The notes below the pieces were generated by a model. That model saw nothing but the letters and a program-made list of their open reading frames with translations, was not told the DNA's origin and ran no database searches. The translations under genes were made by a program, and so were the position numbers. DNA of 64,000 bases from Enteractinococcus helveticum (GTDB lineage: Bacteria > Actinomycetota > Actinomycetes > Actinomycetales > Micrococcaceae): contig NZ_LXEY01000018.1 in NCBI RefSeq assembly GCF_001657475.1, positions 1 to 64,000 of the forward strand, read 5' to 3'. Shown here one piece after another: positions 44,005 to 53,404 of the stretch (positions within the stretch are counted from its first letter, which is position 1; each line of letters begins with the position of its first letter).

Positions 44005-45018
44005 ATGGCAGTCTTTGACCAGAACGACCGACCTGCTCCCCATGCTGCCGAAAGACATATTCCCGTGATGGCGGACCGAGTGCTCGATCTTCTCGCCCCG
44101 GGGATTGAATCCGCCCGTCAACATCAACGACAGCCCGTATTGGTCGACGCCACTCTTGGGATGGGGGGCCACACCGAGCTCATGTTGAATCGTTTCGATG
44201 ACGCTGTGGTCGTGGGGATTGATCGCGACACACAAGCATTAGCACTGGCCACTGAGCGGCTGGCCGCCTTTGAAAAACGCTTCGTTGCGTTCCATGGAAC
44301 CTACGACCAGATTCCTGAAGCCTTGGACGCAGCAGGGGTCGTCGCGGCGGATGGATATCTATTCGACCTGGGCGTCTCGTCATACCAACTCGACGAACGT
44401 GATCGTGGCTTCGCCTATTCATATGATGCTCCTCTTGACATGCGCATGGATCCCACGGCGCGATTCAGTGCAGCCGACGTCGTCAATGATTACGACCAGA
44501 AACACCTTGAGCAAATTATTCGTCGCTATGGCGAGGAAAAATTTGCTCGCAGGATCGCCACGGCCATAACCGAACGACGCCAGATGCGTCCATTTACGGA
44601 CACTGGGGATCTGGTGGAAGTTATCCGATCGGCCGTGCCGGTAGCTGCTGGACGAAGTGGCGGACACCCTGCTAAACGCACATTCCAAGCACTCCGGATT
44701 GAAGTCAACGAGGAATTAGACATCCTACGTGAGGCATTGCCTGCGGCAATGGCTGGGCTTCACATCGGTGGCCGCATGGTCGTGATGAGCTATCACTCAC
44801 TCGAAGACAGAATCACGAAAAAGGCATTCCAAGCGGAGGCCACAAGTCTGACACCTCCAGGGTTCCCAGTTGAACTGGAAGAGTATGCGCCAGTCGTGGA
44901 CATACTCACCCGGGGTACAGAAAAACCAACCGAAGAGGAAATCGATCAGAACCCACGCGCGGCATCTGCCAAGGTCCGTGCAATACAAAAAATTCGACCC
45001 ACCAGGAGCAACGGATGA
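44005..45018 (+). CDS. rsmH: 16S rRNA m4C1402 methyltransferase RsmH
   Basis: RsmH methylates N4 of C1402 in 16S rRNA. Motifs: HIPVMADRVLDLL, VDATLGMGGHTELML (SAM loop), FDLGVSSYQLDERDRGFAYS and VVMSYHSLEDRITKKAF. ATG with AAGGAG six bases upstream, giving 337 residues. Its stop overlaps the FtsL-like start (ATGA), as usual in the cluster. Confidence 0.95.
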   Translation: MAVFDQNDRPAPHAAERHIPVMADRVLDLLAPGIESARQHQRQPVLVDATLGMGGHTELMLNRFDDAVVVGIDRDTQALALATERLAAFEKRFVAFHGTYDQIPEALDAAGVVAADGYLFDLGVSSYQLDERDRGFAYSYDAPLDMRMDPTARFSAADVVNDYDQKHLEQIIRRYGEEKFARRIATAITERRQMRPFTDTGDLVEVIRSAVPVAAGRSGGHPAKRTFQALRIEVNEELDILREALPAAMAGLHIGGRMVVMSYHSLEDRITKKAFQAEATSLTPPGFPVELEEYAPVVDILTRGTEKPTEEEIDQNPRAASAKVRAIQKIRPTRSNG

Positions 45019-45773
45019 CCACTTCCCCCTCAAACATCCGCGCATTGCGTCCCGAATACTCAGCGGAATCGACCGCCCGGAAACTGGATGACCAGTATCA
45101 GCTCGGAATACATCCCGAGCACACCGCGGGCGATTCCGAAGCCAGCACACGACGTGACCAACTCAAGGTCATATCAGGTCAGCTCAAACGGGCTCCCATT
45201 GGGTATAGCGTTTTCGTGTTATCCATTCCCGTCATTGCGCTGCTCATTGTACTGGTGGTCAATATCGTGCTATCCAACCGGCAATACGAGCTTGTTGAAC
45301 TCAACGGCCAGCTGACCAGCATTACGCAGACCAATGAAGCCTTAGCGCAGCAATTATCCCAGAAATCTGCACCCCAGGCAGTTGCGCAGCAAGCTGCAGA
45401 TATGGGCATGGTGTTACCGGGGGCCACAGCATCCATCGACCTGACATCTGGTGAGGTCATTGGCACGGCAACTGCCGCAGAGGCGGATAATACGCCGACC
45501 AGTTTTGTAGAGAAGCCAACAGTACGCTCCAGCACGGGTATTCCCTCCGAGGTCGACGTTCCTGTACGTGACGACTCGGATCCTGTGACGGTAACGAATG
45601 GAGAAGTCCCAGGTCCGGAATCTAATACGGTCAAAATCGTAGAGCCGCAGCTGTCGCTACCGGCTGCAGATGCGACAAATTCAACACCTGAAGATGGCGT
45701 GGCAGACACGATTCAGACCTCGTCAGTAGGTAGTCTTCAAGGACCCAAGGTAAGCCTGCCGACCGGCAACTAA
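45015..45773 (+). CDS. ftsL: FtsL-like division protein
   Basis: The position between rsmH and ftsI and the topology identify it: about 60 cytoplasmic residues, one membrane segment at 63-87 and a short coiled-coil-like stretch (ELNGQLTSITQTNEALAQQLSQ, in pieces). FtsL proteins bind FtsB and FtsQ and activate FtsW/FtsI. The outside tail is about 165 residues, acidic and rich in Thr, Val and Ser, longer than in most FtsL. Sequence alone would not prove the identity, as the family diverges strongly. Confidence 0.8.
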   Translation: MTTSPSNIRALRPEYSAESTARKLDDQYQLGIHPEHTAGDSEASTRRDQLKVISGQLKRAPIGYSVFVLSIPVIALLIVLVVNIVLSNRQYELVELNGQLTSITQTNEALAQQLSQKSAPQAVAQQAADMGMVLPGATASIDLTSGEVIGTATAAEADNTPTSFVEKPTVRSSTGIPSEVDVPVRDDSDPVTVTNGEVPGPESNTVKIVEPQLSLPAADATNSTPEDGVADTIQTSSVGSLQGPKVSLPTGN

Positions 45774-45814
45774 CGTCGGCCCCTGGCTGACAATGTTGAA
45801 GGTAGGTGAGTCGC

Positions 45815-47599
45815 GTGCCTAATACGCCCATGAGCCGAGCACCCCAAACCCGGCTAAAAGTAACCGTGGTGTTGCTCATGATTAGTCTTCTTGTGTTAGG
45901 CGGACGACTCCTATTTATTCAAGGCATTGATGCTGAAGACCAAGCTCAGCAAGCCATGGATCGGCGTACCCGACCGGTCACGCTATCGCCGGAGCGCGGT
46001 TCCATTCTAGATCGTGATGGCAATGTCATGGCCGAGTCCGTGCAACGCTATGACCTCGTAGTTGATCAGCGCCTGGTTCAAGATTCTCGCGTCTGGGATC
46101 CAGAACAGTCCGCCTACGTTGACCTGGACATCGACGAACAACTCACGGAACTCTCAGAGATTCTCGACATCGATTATCCCGAATTGCGGGAGCTCATGGT
46201 CGGTGATCGACCATACCGGATTGTTTCTCGGCGTGTTACCCCGGAAGTGCGTCAAGAAGCCCTCGACGTCGGTATCCCCGGGTTGCTATCTGAGCCTGTG
46301 GCAGAACGGGTTTATCCTAATGGGGCAGTGGCTGGTTCCATCTTGGGCTTTAACGGACACGATGGACACGGCCTAGAAGGAATCGAACGGTCGCAGGATG
46401 ATCACCTCAGTGGTCAAGCAGGAGAGCGCGTCTTCGAAATCTCGGCAGACGGCGTCCGCATCCCCAACGCATCGTTTTCAGAAACACCGGCTGTAGATGG
46501 CGACGACATTCGCCTCACAATTGATCTTGACGTTTCCTGGTACGCGCAAGAAGCCATTGCAGCCAAAGTGGACCAGTACAACGCCAAATGGGGCAATATC
46601 GTTGTGATGGACGCCAAGACGGGCGAAATCTTGGCACTGGCCGACTCAGAAACCGTAGACCCTACCGACCCGACGGCCACAGATCAGTTATTCTGGCGCC
46701 CCACAGCCCTAACGCAAGCATTCGAACCCGGCTCCACGGGTAAAGCGGTCACCTTTGCCATGGCACTAGACGCCGGCGTTGTGACTCCCGAACAAAAATG
46801 GACCGTCCCGAATAAACAAACCTTCAATAACGAATCGATCAGCGACTCCATGCCGCACGATACGTACGACATGACCACCGCAGGCATCTTTACTCGCTCA
46901 TATAACACGGGTACTGTCCAGGTTGCTGAACAGCTCAGTGCCGAAACGCGCTGGGAATACATGAAAGCCTTCGGGATCGGGGAGCCCATCGATCTGGGCA
47001 TTAGCGGGGTCAACCAAGGTTTATTCACCCCCTGGGAGAACTGGGACCGGCGTCAACACTTTACGACCACCTTCGGACAAGGCTATTCGCTAACGTCACT
47101 GCATACGACTAGAATTTTCCAAGCCTTGGCCAATGATGGCAAGATGCTGCCGGCTCGTCTTATCGACTCATACATCGATGAAGATGGTGTCGAACGCAAA
47201 TGGGAATCACCCGAAGAACCCAAGCAAGTGGTCTCGGAAGAAGCAGCCGACGACATGCTGAAGTTTATGGAAGGAGTAGTCCAGGAAGGTACCGCATATG
47301 CTGCCCAAATTGATGGCTACCGAGTCGGGGGAAAGACCGGAACCGGCGAAGCTGCTGGAACCGGCGGATATGACGGGTACACCACCTCGTTTACCGGTAT
47401 TGTTCCACTTGATGATCCACAATTCGTGGTCTCGGTTGCGGTCCACCGTCCTCAAGGCGACTGGAAGACCTGGCAAGTAACCGATACTGCCGCGGATGTA
47501 ATGGAGTATCTGTTGAGTAAGTATTCAGTGCCACCGTCCGACACCGGGCCACAGCACTATGATGTATTTACAGAAGACCCACAGGAAAGGCCTTGGTAA
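45815..47599 (+). CDS. ftsI: Septal peptidoglycan transpeptidase FtsI (PBP2b-type)
   Basis: One N-terminal membrane segment is followed by the PBP dimerisation domain (about 45-220) and the transpeptidase domain with EPGSTGKAVTF (SxxK Ser), SYNTG (SxN) and GGKTGTGEA (KTG). It crosslinks septal peptidoglycan with FtsW. GTG 45815 is preferred because AGGTGAG lies before it at good distance; GTG 45806 and ATG 45830 are alternatives. No C-terminal PASTA domain is present. Its stop overlaps the murE TTG. Confidence 0.93.
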   Translation: MPNTPMSRAPQTRLKVTVVLLMISLLVLGGRLLFIQGIDAEDQAQQAMDRRTRPVTLSPERGSILDRDGNVMAESVQRYDLVVDQRLVQDSRVWDPEQSAYVDLDIDEQLTELSEILDIDYPELRELMVGDRPYRIVSRRVTPEVRQEALDVGIPGLLSEPVAERVYPNGAVAGSILGFNGHDGHGLEGIERSQDDHLSGQAGERVFEISADGVRIPNASFSETPAVDGDDIRLTIDLDVSWYAQEAIAAKVDQYNAKWGNIVVMDAKTGEILALADSETVDPTDPTATDQLFWRPTALTQAFEPGSTGKAVTFAMALDAGVVTPEQKWTVPNKQTFNNESISDSMPHDTYDMTTAGIFTRSYNTGTVQVAEQLSAETRWEYMKAFGIGEPIDLGISGVNQGLFTPWENWDRRQHFTTTFGQGYSLTSLHTTRIFQALANDGKMLPARLIDSYIDEDGVERKWESPEEPKQVVSEEAADDMLKFMEGVVQEGTAYAAQIDGYRVGGKTGTGEAAGTGGYDGYTTSFTGIVPLDDPQFVVSVAVHRPQGDWKTWQVTDTAADVMEYLLSKYSVPPSDTGPQHYDVFTEDPQERPW

Positions 47600-49257
47600 C
47601 CCAAGACGGCGGGTACACCGCGCTGACCATGCTACGACCACAAACGAAAATAAACACAAAACTCGAAGCACTCGTCGACCAGCTCGAACGCTACCGACCT
47701 GTACTCACCGGAAACCCACAACTGACGGTGACCGGTATTTCAATGAATTCCAAAGCTGTGCATCCAGGTGACCTCTACGTCGCTGTAAGTGGAGCACGCC
47801 ACCACGGCGCCGACTACATCACTCAGGCTCTGGACGCCGGAGCGGTCGCGGTATTAACTGATGACAGCGGCGTTGCCCGGATACCCGAGGGACTGGCCCA
47901 TCTTGTCGTCGATGATGTCCGGTCAGCATTAGCCGATGCTGCCTCGGTCATTTACGGCAATAATATCTCCGTAACCCCAAGCATCTATGGCGTTACCGGG
48001 ACCAACGGCAAGACCACAACCACCTATTTCTTGAATGCAATTTTGGCGGCGTTGGATTATAAGACCGGCTTGATCGGGACCATTGAAACTCGAATTAATG
48101 GTGTCGCTGCTCCAGCGGAATTTACAACGCCGGAAGCTCCCGAACTGCACAGCCTGGTTGCCCGCATGCGTGAAACCGGGGTTGAAGCCACCGCCATGGA
48201 AGTTTCCTCACACGCCATGGACTATCGACGCGCCTTTGGACTGCGTTACCACGTCGCTGGCTTTACGAACCTGACGCAGGATCATCTTGATCTGCACGGC
48301 AGTATGGACGACTACTTCGACGCCAAGGCATTACTCTTTCAACCAGATCGTTCGGCTAGCCAAGTCATCACAATTAACGGGGGCGCAGAGCCCCAGTGGG
48401 GTCAACGCCTGGCTGAACAGTGCCCTGATGCGGTTACGCTCGATTTGGGCCCCGCCGCCGTCGTGGACGCCGGAGCCTCCAATGCCACCTGGACCATTAC
48501 CGAATGCGAACCAGCTGGGCTGGGGCATCGATTCAGGCTACGTCATGACTCAGGATTCGAGGTTGCCACAAAAGTCGGTATGCCCGGCAAATTTAACGTA
48601 GCCAACGCAGCCTTGGCCGCCGTCATGATTTTTACTGGACATCCACGTCACGACTGGAACCGCATCGCAGAGGTATTGGCCAATTCGCAGCCGGCACCAT
48701 TTGAATCTGCTGTGCCGGGACGTATGGAAGTCATCAGCGATGAACCAACCGTCATCGTCGATTTTGCACACAACCCAGACGGCTTGACCCAGGCACTGGC
48801 TGCCGTCAATCGGACAAAACGATCACAGGGTGGGCAGACAGCCCGGACTATTTTAGTCTTTGGTGCTACTGGCGACCGCGATACGGCCAAGCGCCCGTTG
48901 ATGGGACAAATCGCAGCCGAACACGCCGATGTCGTGATTGTCACCGATGACGATCCGCACTATGAGGACCCTGCTGAAATTCGCAAGCCCGTGGTCGAGG
49001 CCGCTCGGGCACGGGCGAACCATCTCGCCCATGCGCCTGAAGTGGTCGAGATCGCTCCGCGGGCTGCCGCGTTATCCCACGCTGTGCAGTTGGCCACTGC
49101 TCAAGACATTATTCTGGCGGCCGGACGGGGCCATGAAACACATCAGGACCTGGCAGGACAACGCTTTGCGATTGATGACCGTGAAGTGTTGCGTCAAGCT
49201 TTGGCGGAATATGGCTTCGACACAACCCGCTCAGGATCATCACAAGGTACGGACTAA
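47593..49257 (+). CDS. murE: UDP-MurNAc-tripeptide synthetase MurE (probable L-lysine type)
   Basis: MurE adds the third amino acid of the stem peptide. ATP binding is GVTGTNGKTTTTYF; other Mur ligase motifs are EVSSHAMDYRR and DFAHNPDGL. The substrate loop reads TDDDPHYEDPAE at residues 451-462 where diaminopimelate enzymes have DNPR, so L-lysine or another diamino acid is expected. The TTG start follows AGGAAAGG and overlaps ftsI; ATG 47629 is the alternative. 554 residues. Confidence 0.93.
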   Translation: MVTQDGGYTALTMLRPQTKINTKLEALVDQLERYRPVLTGNPQLTVTGISMNSKAVHPGDLYVAVSGARHHGADYITQALDAGAVAVLTDDSGVARIPEGLAHLVVDDVRSALADAASVIYGNNISVTPSIYGVTGTNGKTTTTYFLNAILAALDYKTGLIGTIETRINGVAAPAEFTTPEAPELHSLVARMRETGVEATAMEVSSHAMDYRRAFGLRYHVAGFTNLTQDHLDLHGSMDDYFDAKALLFQPDRSASQVITINGGAEPQWGQRLAEQCPDAVTLDLGPAAVVDAGASNATWTITECEPAGLGHRFRLRHDSGFEVATKVGMPGKFNVANAALAAVMIFTGHPRHDWNRIAEVLANSQPAPFESAVPGRMEVISDEPTVIVDFAHNPDGLTQALAAVNRTKRSQGGQTARTILVFGATGDRDTAKRPLMGQIAAEHADVVIVTDDDPHYEDPAEIRKPVVEAARARANHLAHAPEVVEIAPRAAALSHAVQLATAQDIILAAGRGHETHQDLAGQRFAIDDREVLRQALAEYGFDTTRSGSSQGTD

Positions 49258-49278
49258 AACGGTAAGGTCAAAAGCGAC

Positions 49279-50763
49279 ATGATTGAACTCGATGCGAACC
49301 AGATAGCTGAAGCCACTGGGGGTCGCCTGACGGCTACCGTTGATCCCAAGACGGTGGTGACTTCGGCCAATACCGATTCACGGGAAATGAGCCCCGGCGC
49401 GCTGTTTATTGCCCGCCGCGGGGAAACCACCGATGGTCATAACTTCATCACCGCAGCACGCCAAGCAGGAGCCAGCCTGGTCTTGGCTGAACGCGAGACA
49501 CAGGATGACCAAGGGGCTGTTGATCCCGCCGTCATTGTGGAAGATTCCACACTGGCTATGGGGCGGTTAGCTCGGTACATCGTAGAAAAGATTCGTGAAC
49601 ACTCCGAGACCACAGTTATTGCCATTACCGGATCGGTGGGCAAAACCTCGACGAAGGACGCGCTGGCTGCACTGCTGGCCACCCAAGGCCCCACCATTGC
49701 GCCCCAAGGCTCATATAATAGCGAAGTTGGCGTCCCCCTGACCATCTTTACCGCTGGACTTGATACTCGGTATTTGGTGGTAGAAATGGGTGCCGATCGT
49801 ATTGGCAATATCACCGAACTTACAGACATTGTCCGCCCGGACATTTCTGTGGTGCTCACCGTTGGTACTGCGCATGCGGCGTCCTTCGGATCAGTCGACA
49901 ACATTGCACTGACCAAAGGTGAAATCGTCGAAGCCCTCCCAGCCGGCGGTATTGCCGTGTTGAATGCCGACGATATTCGTGTTGCAGAGATGGCCAAGCG
50001 GGTCCCCGCGCAGGCCTCGACCATGTGGTTTTCTGCAGCTTATGCGCCACCACAGCGCGAGCACCTTGTATTTGCCGCAGACGCGGGAACCACCGAAAAC
50101 GAAAACCCGCAATTCAAGCTGCAGTATTTCGGACCCGATGCTAACGATGCCGACCAGACCGGGCACGAGGTGACCGCACAGCTGATCGGTGAACACCACA
50201 CAACCAATCTCTTGGCCGCGGCAACGGCCGCGTACGCCGCTGGTATTTCGCTGGACACAATCGCGTCGCTGATGCCAACCATCACGCCAACCTCGGCTCA
50301 CCGCATGGCGCGTACCGATCGAACCGATGGCATCACTATTATTGACGACGCCTATAATGCCAACCCAGAATCCATGCGCGCCGGCCTAAAAACTCTGGCC
50401 ATGCTCGGACGGAATACCGGCCGCCGCACGTGGGCAGTGCTGGGCCCGATGCTCGAACTTGGCACATCGCACGCCAAAGAGCACATTCTGCTGGGCGAAG
50501 TCGTCGTGCGCTTGAATATTGACCAACTCGTCGTCGTTGGCTCCGATGCTCGAGCACTCTATACGGGTGCCGTGAACGAGGGCTCCTGGGGCGACGAAGT
50601 GGATCACGTGTTATCGAATGATGAAGCCTTCGACCTGCTGGCACAGCGTGTCGAACCCGGTGACATCATCTTCGTCAAGGGTTCCAACGGCACACGACTG
50701 TGGGAACTCGCCGATCAACTCACCACCGTTGACCTGGTGGGGCAGAAGGAGAAACGCAAGTGA
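49279..50763 (+). CDS. murF: UDP-MurNAc-tripeptide-D-Ala-D-Ala ligase MurF
   Basis: MurF attaches D-Ala-D-Ala to the tripeptide. Seen: ATP loop AITGSVGKTSTKDAL, EMGADRIGNI, IIDDAYNANPESM and the C-terminal FVKGSNGTRLW. 494 residues is normal. The stop overlaps the mraY GTG by four bases. Confidence 0.95.
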   Translation: MIELDANQIAEATGGRLTATVDPKTVVTSANTDSREMSPGALFIARRGETTDGHNFITAARQAGASLVLAERETQDDQGAVDPAVIVEDSTLAMGRLARYIVEKIREHSETTVIAITGSVGKTSTKDALAALLATQGPTIAPQGSYNSEVGVPLTIFTAGLDTRYLVVEMGADRIGNITELTDIVRPDISVVLTVGTAHAASFGSVDNIALTKGEIVEALPAGGIAVLNADDIRVAEMAKRVPAQASTMWFSAAYAPPQREHLVFAADAGTTENENPQFKLQYFGPDANDADQTGHEVTAQLIGEHHTTNLLAAATAAYAAGISLDTIASLMPTITPTSAHRMARTDRTDGITIIDDAYNANPESMRAGLKTLAMLGRNTGRRTWAVLGPMLELGTSHAKEHILLGEVVVRLNIDQLVVVGSDARALYTGAVNEGSWGDEVDHVLSNDEAFDLLAQRVEPGDIIFVKGSNGTRLWELADQLTTVDLVGQKEKRK

Positions 50764-51863
50764 TTGGACTCCTGCTCGGCGCCGTCCTGGGCGTCGTACT
50801 CACAGTTGTCGGAACGCCATTGTTTATCCGGCTGCTGCACAAACGCGGCTACGGCCAAATCATCCGCGACGACGGACCGACCACGCATGCCACCAAGCGG
50901 GGGACCCCCACAATGGGTGGTGTGGTGATCGTGATGAACTTTGTCGTTGTGTACTTCTTGACCCACTGGATCATGATGATGCTAGGTCTAGAAAACTCCG
51001 GTATCACAATGAGTGGTCTGCTGTTGCTCTTCCTCACCGCCGGGATGGCACTGGTCGGGTTCCTTGATGACTACATGAAGATCTCTAACCAACGGTCCCT
51101 GGGACTCACCCCAATTGGCAAAATTATCGGCCAAGGGGCCGTGGGGATTACCTTCGCAGTGCTCGCCCTCAACTTTCCCAATGAAAACGGCCTGACCCCC
51201 GCCTCCACGGCGATCTCAGTATTCCGGGACACGTCATGGGATTTTGCGTTTTTCGGCACCATCACCGGGGCCATTCTCTTTGTGGTGTGGTCCAACCTGA
51301 TCTCCACCGCAACCACGAATGCGGTCAACCTCACCGATGGACTCGACGGCCTAGCAACGGGCGCCGTGGCCATGGTCGCAGTCGGCTACGTCCTAATGAC
51401 CTTATTCCAAGCCAACCAATCCTGCTACGGCCCCACAAACGCCGGGGGTTGTTACGAAGTGCGTGATCCCATGGATCTGGCGCTGCTCGGGGCGATTCTG
51501 GCCGGCGTGCTGATGGGCTTTTTGTGGTGGAACACCGCCCCGGCAAAGATCTTCATGGGCGACACCGGTTCGTTGGCGCTGGGCGGTGCCCTGGCCGGCT
51601 TCGCAATCTTCTCCAAGACCCAGGTCCTACTGGTCGTGCTGGCTGGGCTGATGGTCATCATCGCACTGTCAGTTATTATCCAGGTCGGCTACTTCAAAAT
51701 CTCCGGTGGCAAGCGGGTGTTCCTCATGGCACCCCTACAGCACCACTTTGAGCTCAAAGGCTGGGCCGAAGTAACCGTCGTCGTCCGATTCTGGCTGATC
51801 GGTTTGGCCTTCGTAGTCGCCGCATTAGCCTTGTTCTACACCGAATGGGTGGTCCTGCGATGA
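50760..51863 (+). CDS. mraY: Phospho-MurNAc-pentapeptide transferase MraY
   Basis: MraY transfers phospho-MurNAc-pentapeptide to undecaprenyl phosphate to give lipid I. It is a multi-spanning membrane protein of about ten segments with KRGTPTMGGVVIV, FLDDYMK (Asp pair), NAVNLTDGLDGLATG and GDTGSLALGG. 367 residues. GTG start overlaps murF; its last bases overlap the murD ATG. Confidence 0.96.
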   Translation: MIGLLLGAVLGVVLTVVGTPLFIRLLHKRGYGQIIRDDGPTTHATKRGTPTMGGVVIVMNFVVVYFLTHWIMMMLGLENSGITMSGLLLLFLTAGMALVGFLDDYMKISNQRSLGLTPIGKIIGQGAVGITFAVLALNFPNENGLTPASTAISVFRDTSWDFAFFGTITGAILFVVWSNLISTATTNAVNLTDGLDGLATGAVAMVAVGYVLMTLFQANQSCYGPTNAGGCYEVRDPMDLALLGAILAGVLMGFLWWNTAPAKIFMGDTGSLALGGALAGFAIFSKTQVLLVVLAGLMVIIALSVIIQVGYFKISGGKRVFLMAPLQHHFELKGWAEVTVVVRFWLIGLAFVVAALALFYTEWVVLR

Positions 51864-53380
51864 GCACGAACCTCGATACCCTCACCACTTGGGACGCCGA
51901 CTGGAGCCAACTGTCCGTTGTCGTGACCGGCCTGGGCGTCACCGGTTTCTCTGTTGCCGATACCCTGGCAGAGCTCGGGGCAGCCGTGGTAGTTGTTGAC
52001 GGCAAAGACAACGAACACAACCGGCAAGCCGCTGATACCCTGAAAATTGTCGGGGTCAAAGATGTGCTGCTGGGTGACGACGCCGTCCAAGGCCTACCCG
52101 ATGCCCAAGCCATCGGTGGCACCATCGATTTAGTCATCACCTCACCGGGCTGGCGTCCAGATAACTCAGTGCTGGTGGCAGCTCAAGCCGCTGGGATTCC
52201 TATTTGGGGCGACGTGGAATTTGCCTGGCGGGTTCGCAAGCGGGAAGGCAAACGCACCGCACAATGGGTTGTGCTCACCGGCACCAACGGTAAAACCACC
52301 GTGGCCACCATGGCCCAATCCATGGCGCGAGCACAAGGGCTGGATGCTGTAGCAGTTGGCAATGTGGGGACACCAATTTTGGATGCGATTCGCTATCCCG
52401 ACGGCTTTGACCTACTGATCGTAGAACTCTCGTCCTTCCAGCTGCACTGGCTACACCACATGGAACCAGAAGCCTCCGTGGTGCTGAATCTTGCCGAGGA
52501 TCATCTGGACTGGCACGGTGGATTCGACAACTATGCGGCAGCCAAAGCCAAGATTTATGAAAACACTCGCATCGCAGCGATTTACAACGATGAAGAACCC
52601 AGCACCATGCGCATGGTGGAAGAAGCTGATGTGATTGAAGGCTGCCGGGCCATTGGGATTACCACCGATACCCCGCAGCGATCGATGCTCGGGGTGGTTG
52701 ATGATCTCCTCGTGGATCGGGCATACCTGGAAAATCGTGCAACACAAGCTCTGGAACTGGCACATTTTGCCGATATCGGCACGCCAGCCCCCAAACATAT
52801 GGTCTTCAACGCGCTGGCCGCCGCTGCGTTGGTGCGGGCCGTGGGCGTGGAACCAGCCGCGGTCCAAACCGGGCTGCGCAATTACGAACCCGAACCGCAC
52901 CGCATCCAAGCCGTAGCGCATTTCCAAGATGTCCTATGGGTCAACGACTCAAAAGGCACCAACCCGCACGCTACCGATGCAGCTCTGGCGACTTATGACC
53001 CGATCATTTGGATTGCTGGCGGCTTGTCGAAAGGTGCATCCTATGACCAGCTGGTACAAACCCATAAGTCGCATCTCAAAGCGGTTATCTTGATTGGCAC
53101 CGATCAACAGCCCATTATCGATGCGTTACAGCGACACGCGCCTGAGGTGCCGATACACGCCGACTATCTCAAAGACACTACAGTGGATTTTGCAGACGGC
53201 GCCGCGGTGATGCACCACGTCGTACGCTTGGCACACCACTTGGCCCAGCCGCACGACACAGTCTTGCTCTCGCCCGCGGCCGCTTCAATGGATCAGTTCG
53301 AAAACTATAATGTGCGTGGCGAAAAATTCACCGAAGCTATCGCACAGCTGTTATCCGATATGAACTATCCAGGACACTAA
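51860..53380 (+). CDS. murD: UDP-MurNAc-L-Ala:D-Glu ligase MurD
   Basis: MurD adds D-glutamate. Motifs: VVVTGLGVTGFSVADTL, VVLTGTNGKTTVATMAQ, VELSSFQLHW, and WVNDSKGTNPHAT. ATG overlapping the mraY stop chosen (506 residues); five codons of open frame precede it. It is slightly longer than the common 450. Confidence 0.95.
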   Translation: MSTNLDTLTTWDADWSQLSVVVTGLGVTGFSVADTLAELGAAVVVVDGKDNEHNRQAADTLKIVGVKDVLLGDDAVQGLPDAQAIGGTIDLVITSPGWRPDNSVLVAAQAAGIPIWGDVEFAWRVRKREGKRTAQWVVLTGTNGKTTVATMAQSMARAQGLDAVAVGNVGTPILDAIRYPDGFDLLIVELSSFQLHWLHHMEPEASVVLNLAEDHLDWHGGFDNYAAAKAKIYENTRIAAIYNDEEPSTMRMVEEADVIEGCRAIGITTDTPQRSMLGVVDDLLVDRAYLENRATQALELAHFADIGTPAPKHMVFNALAAAALVRAVGVEPAAVQTGLRNYEPEPHRIQAVAHFQDVLWVNDSKGTNPHATDAALATYDPIIWIAGGLSKGASYDQLVQTHKSHLKAVILIGTDQQPIIDALQRHAPEVPIHADYLKDTTVDFADGAAVMHHVVRLAHHLAQPHDTVLLSPAAASMDQFENYNVRGEKFTEAIAQLLSDMNYPGH

Positions 53381-53404
53381 CACCACAAGCACCAGGAGCA
53401 CGAC

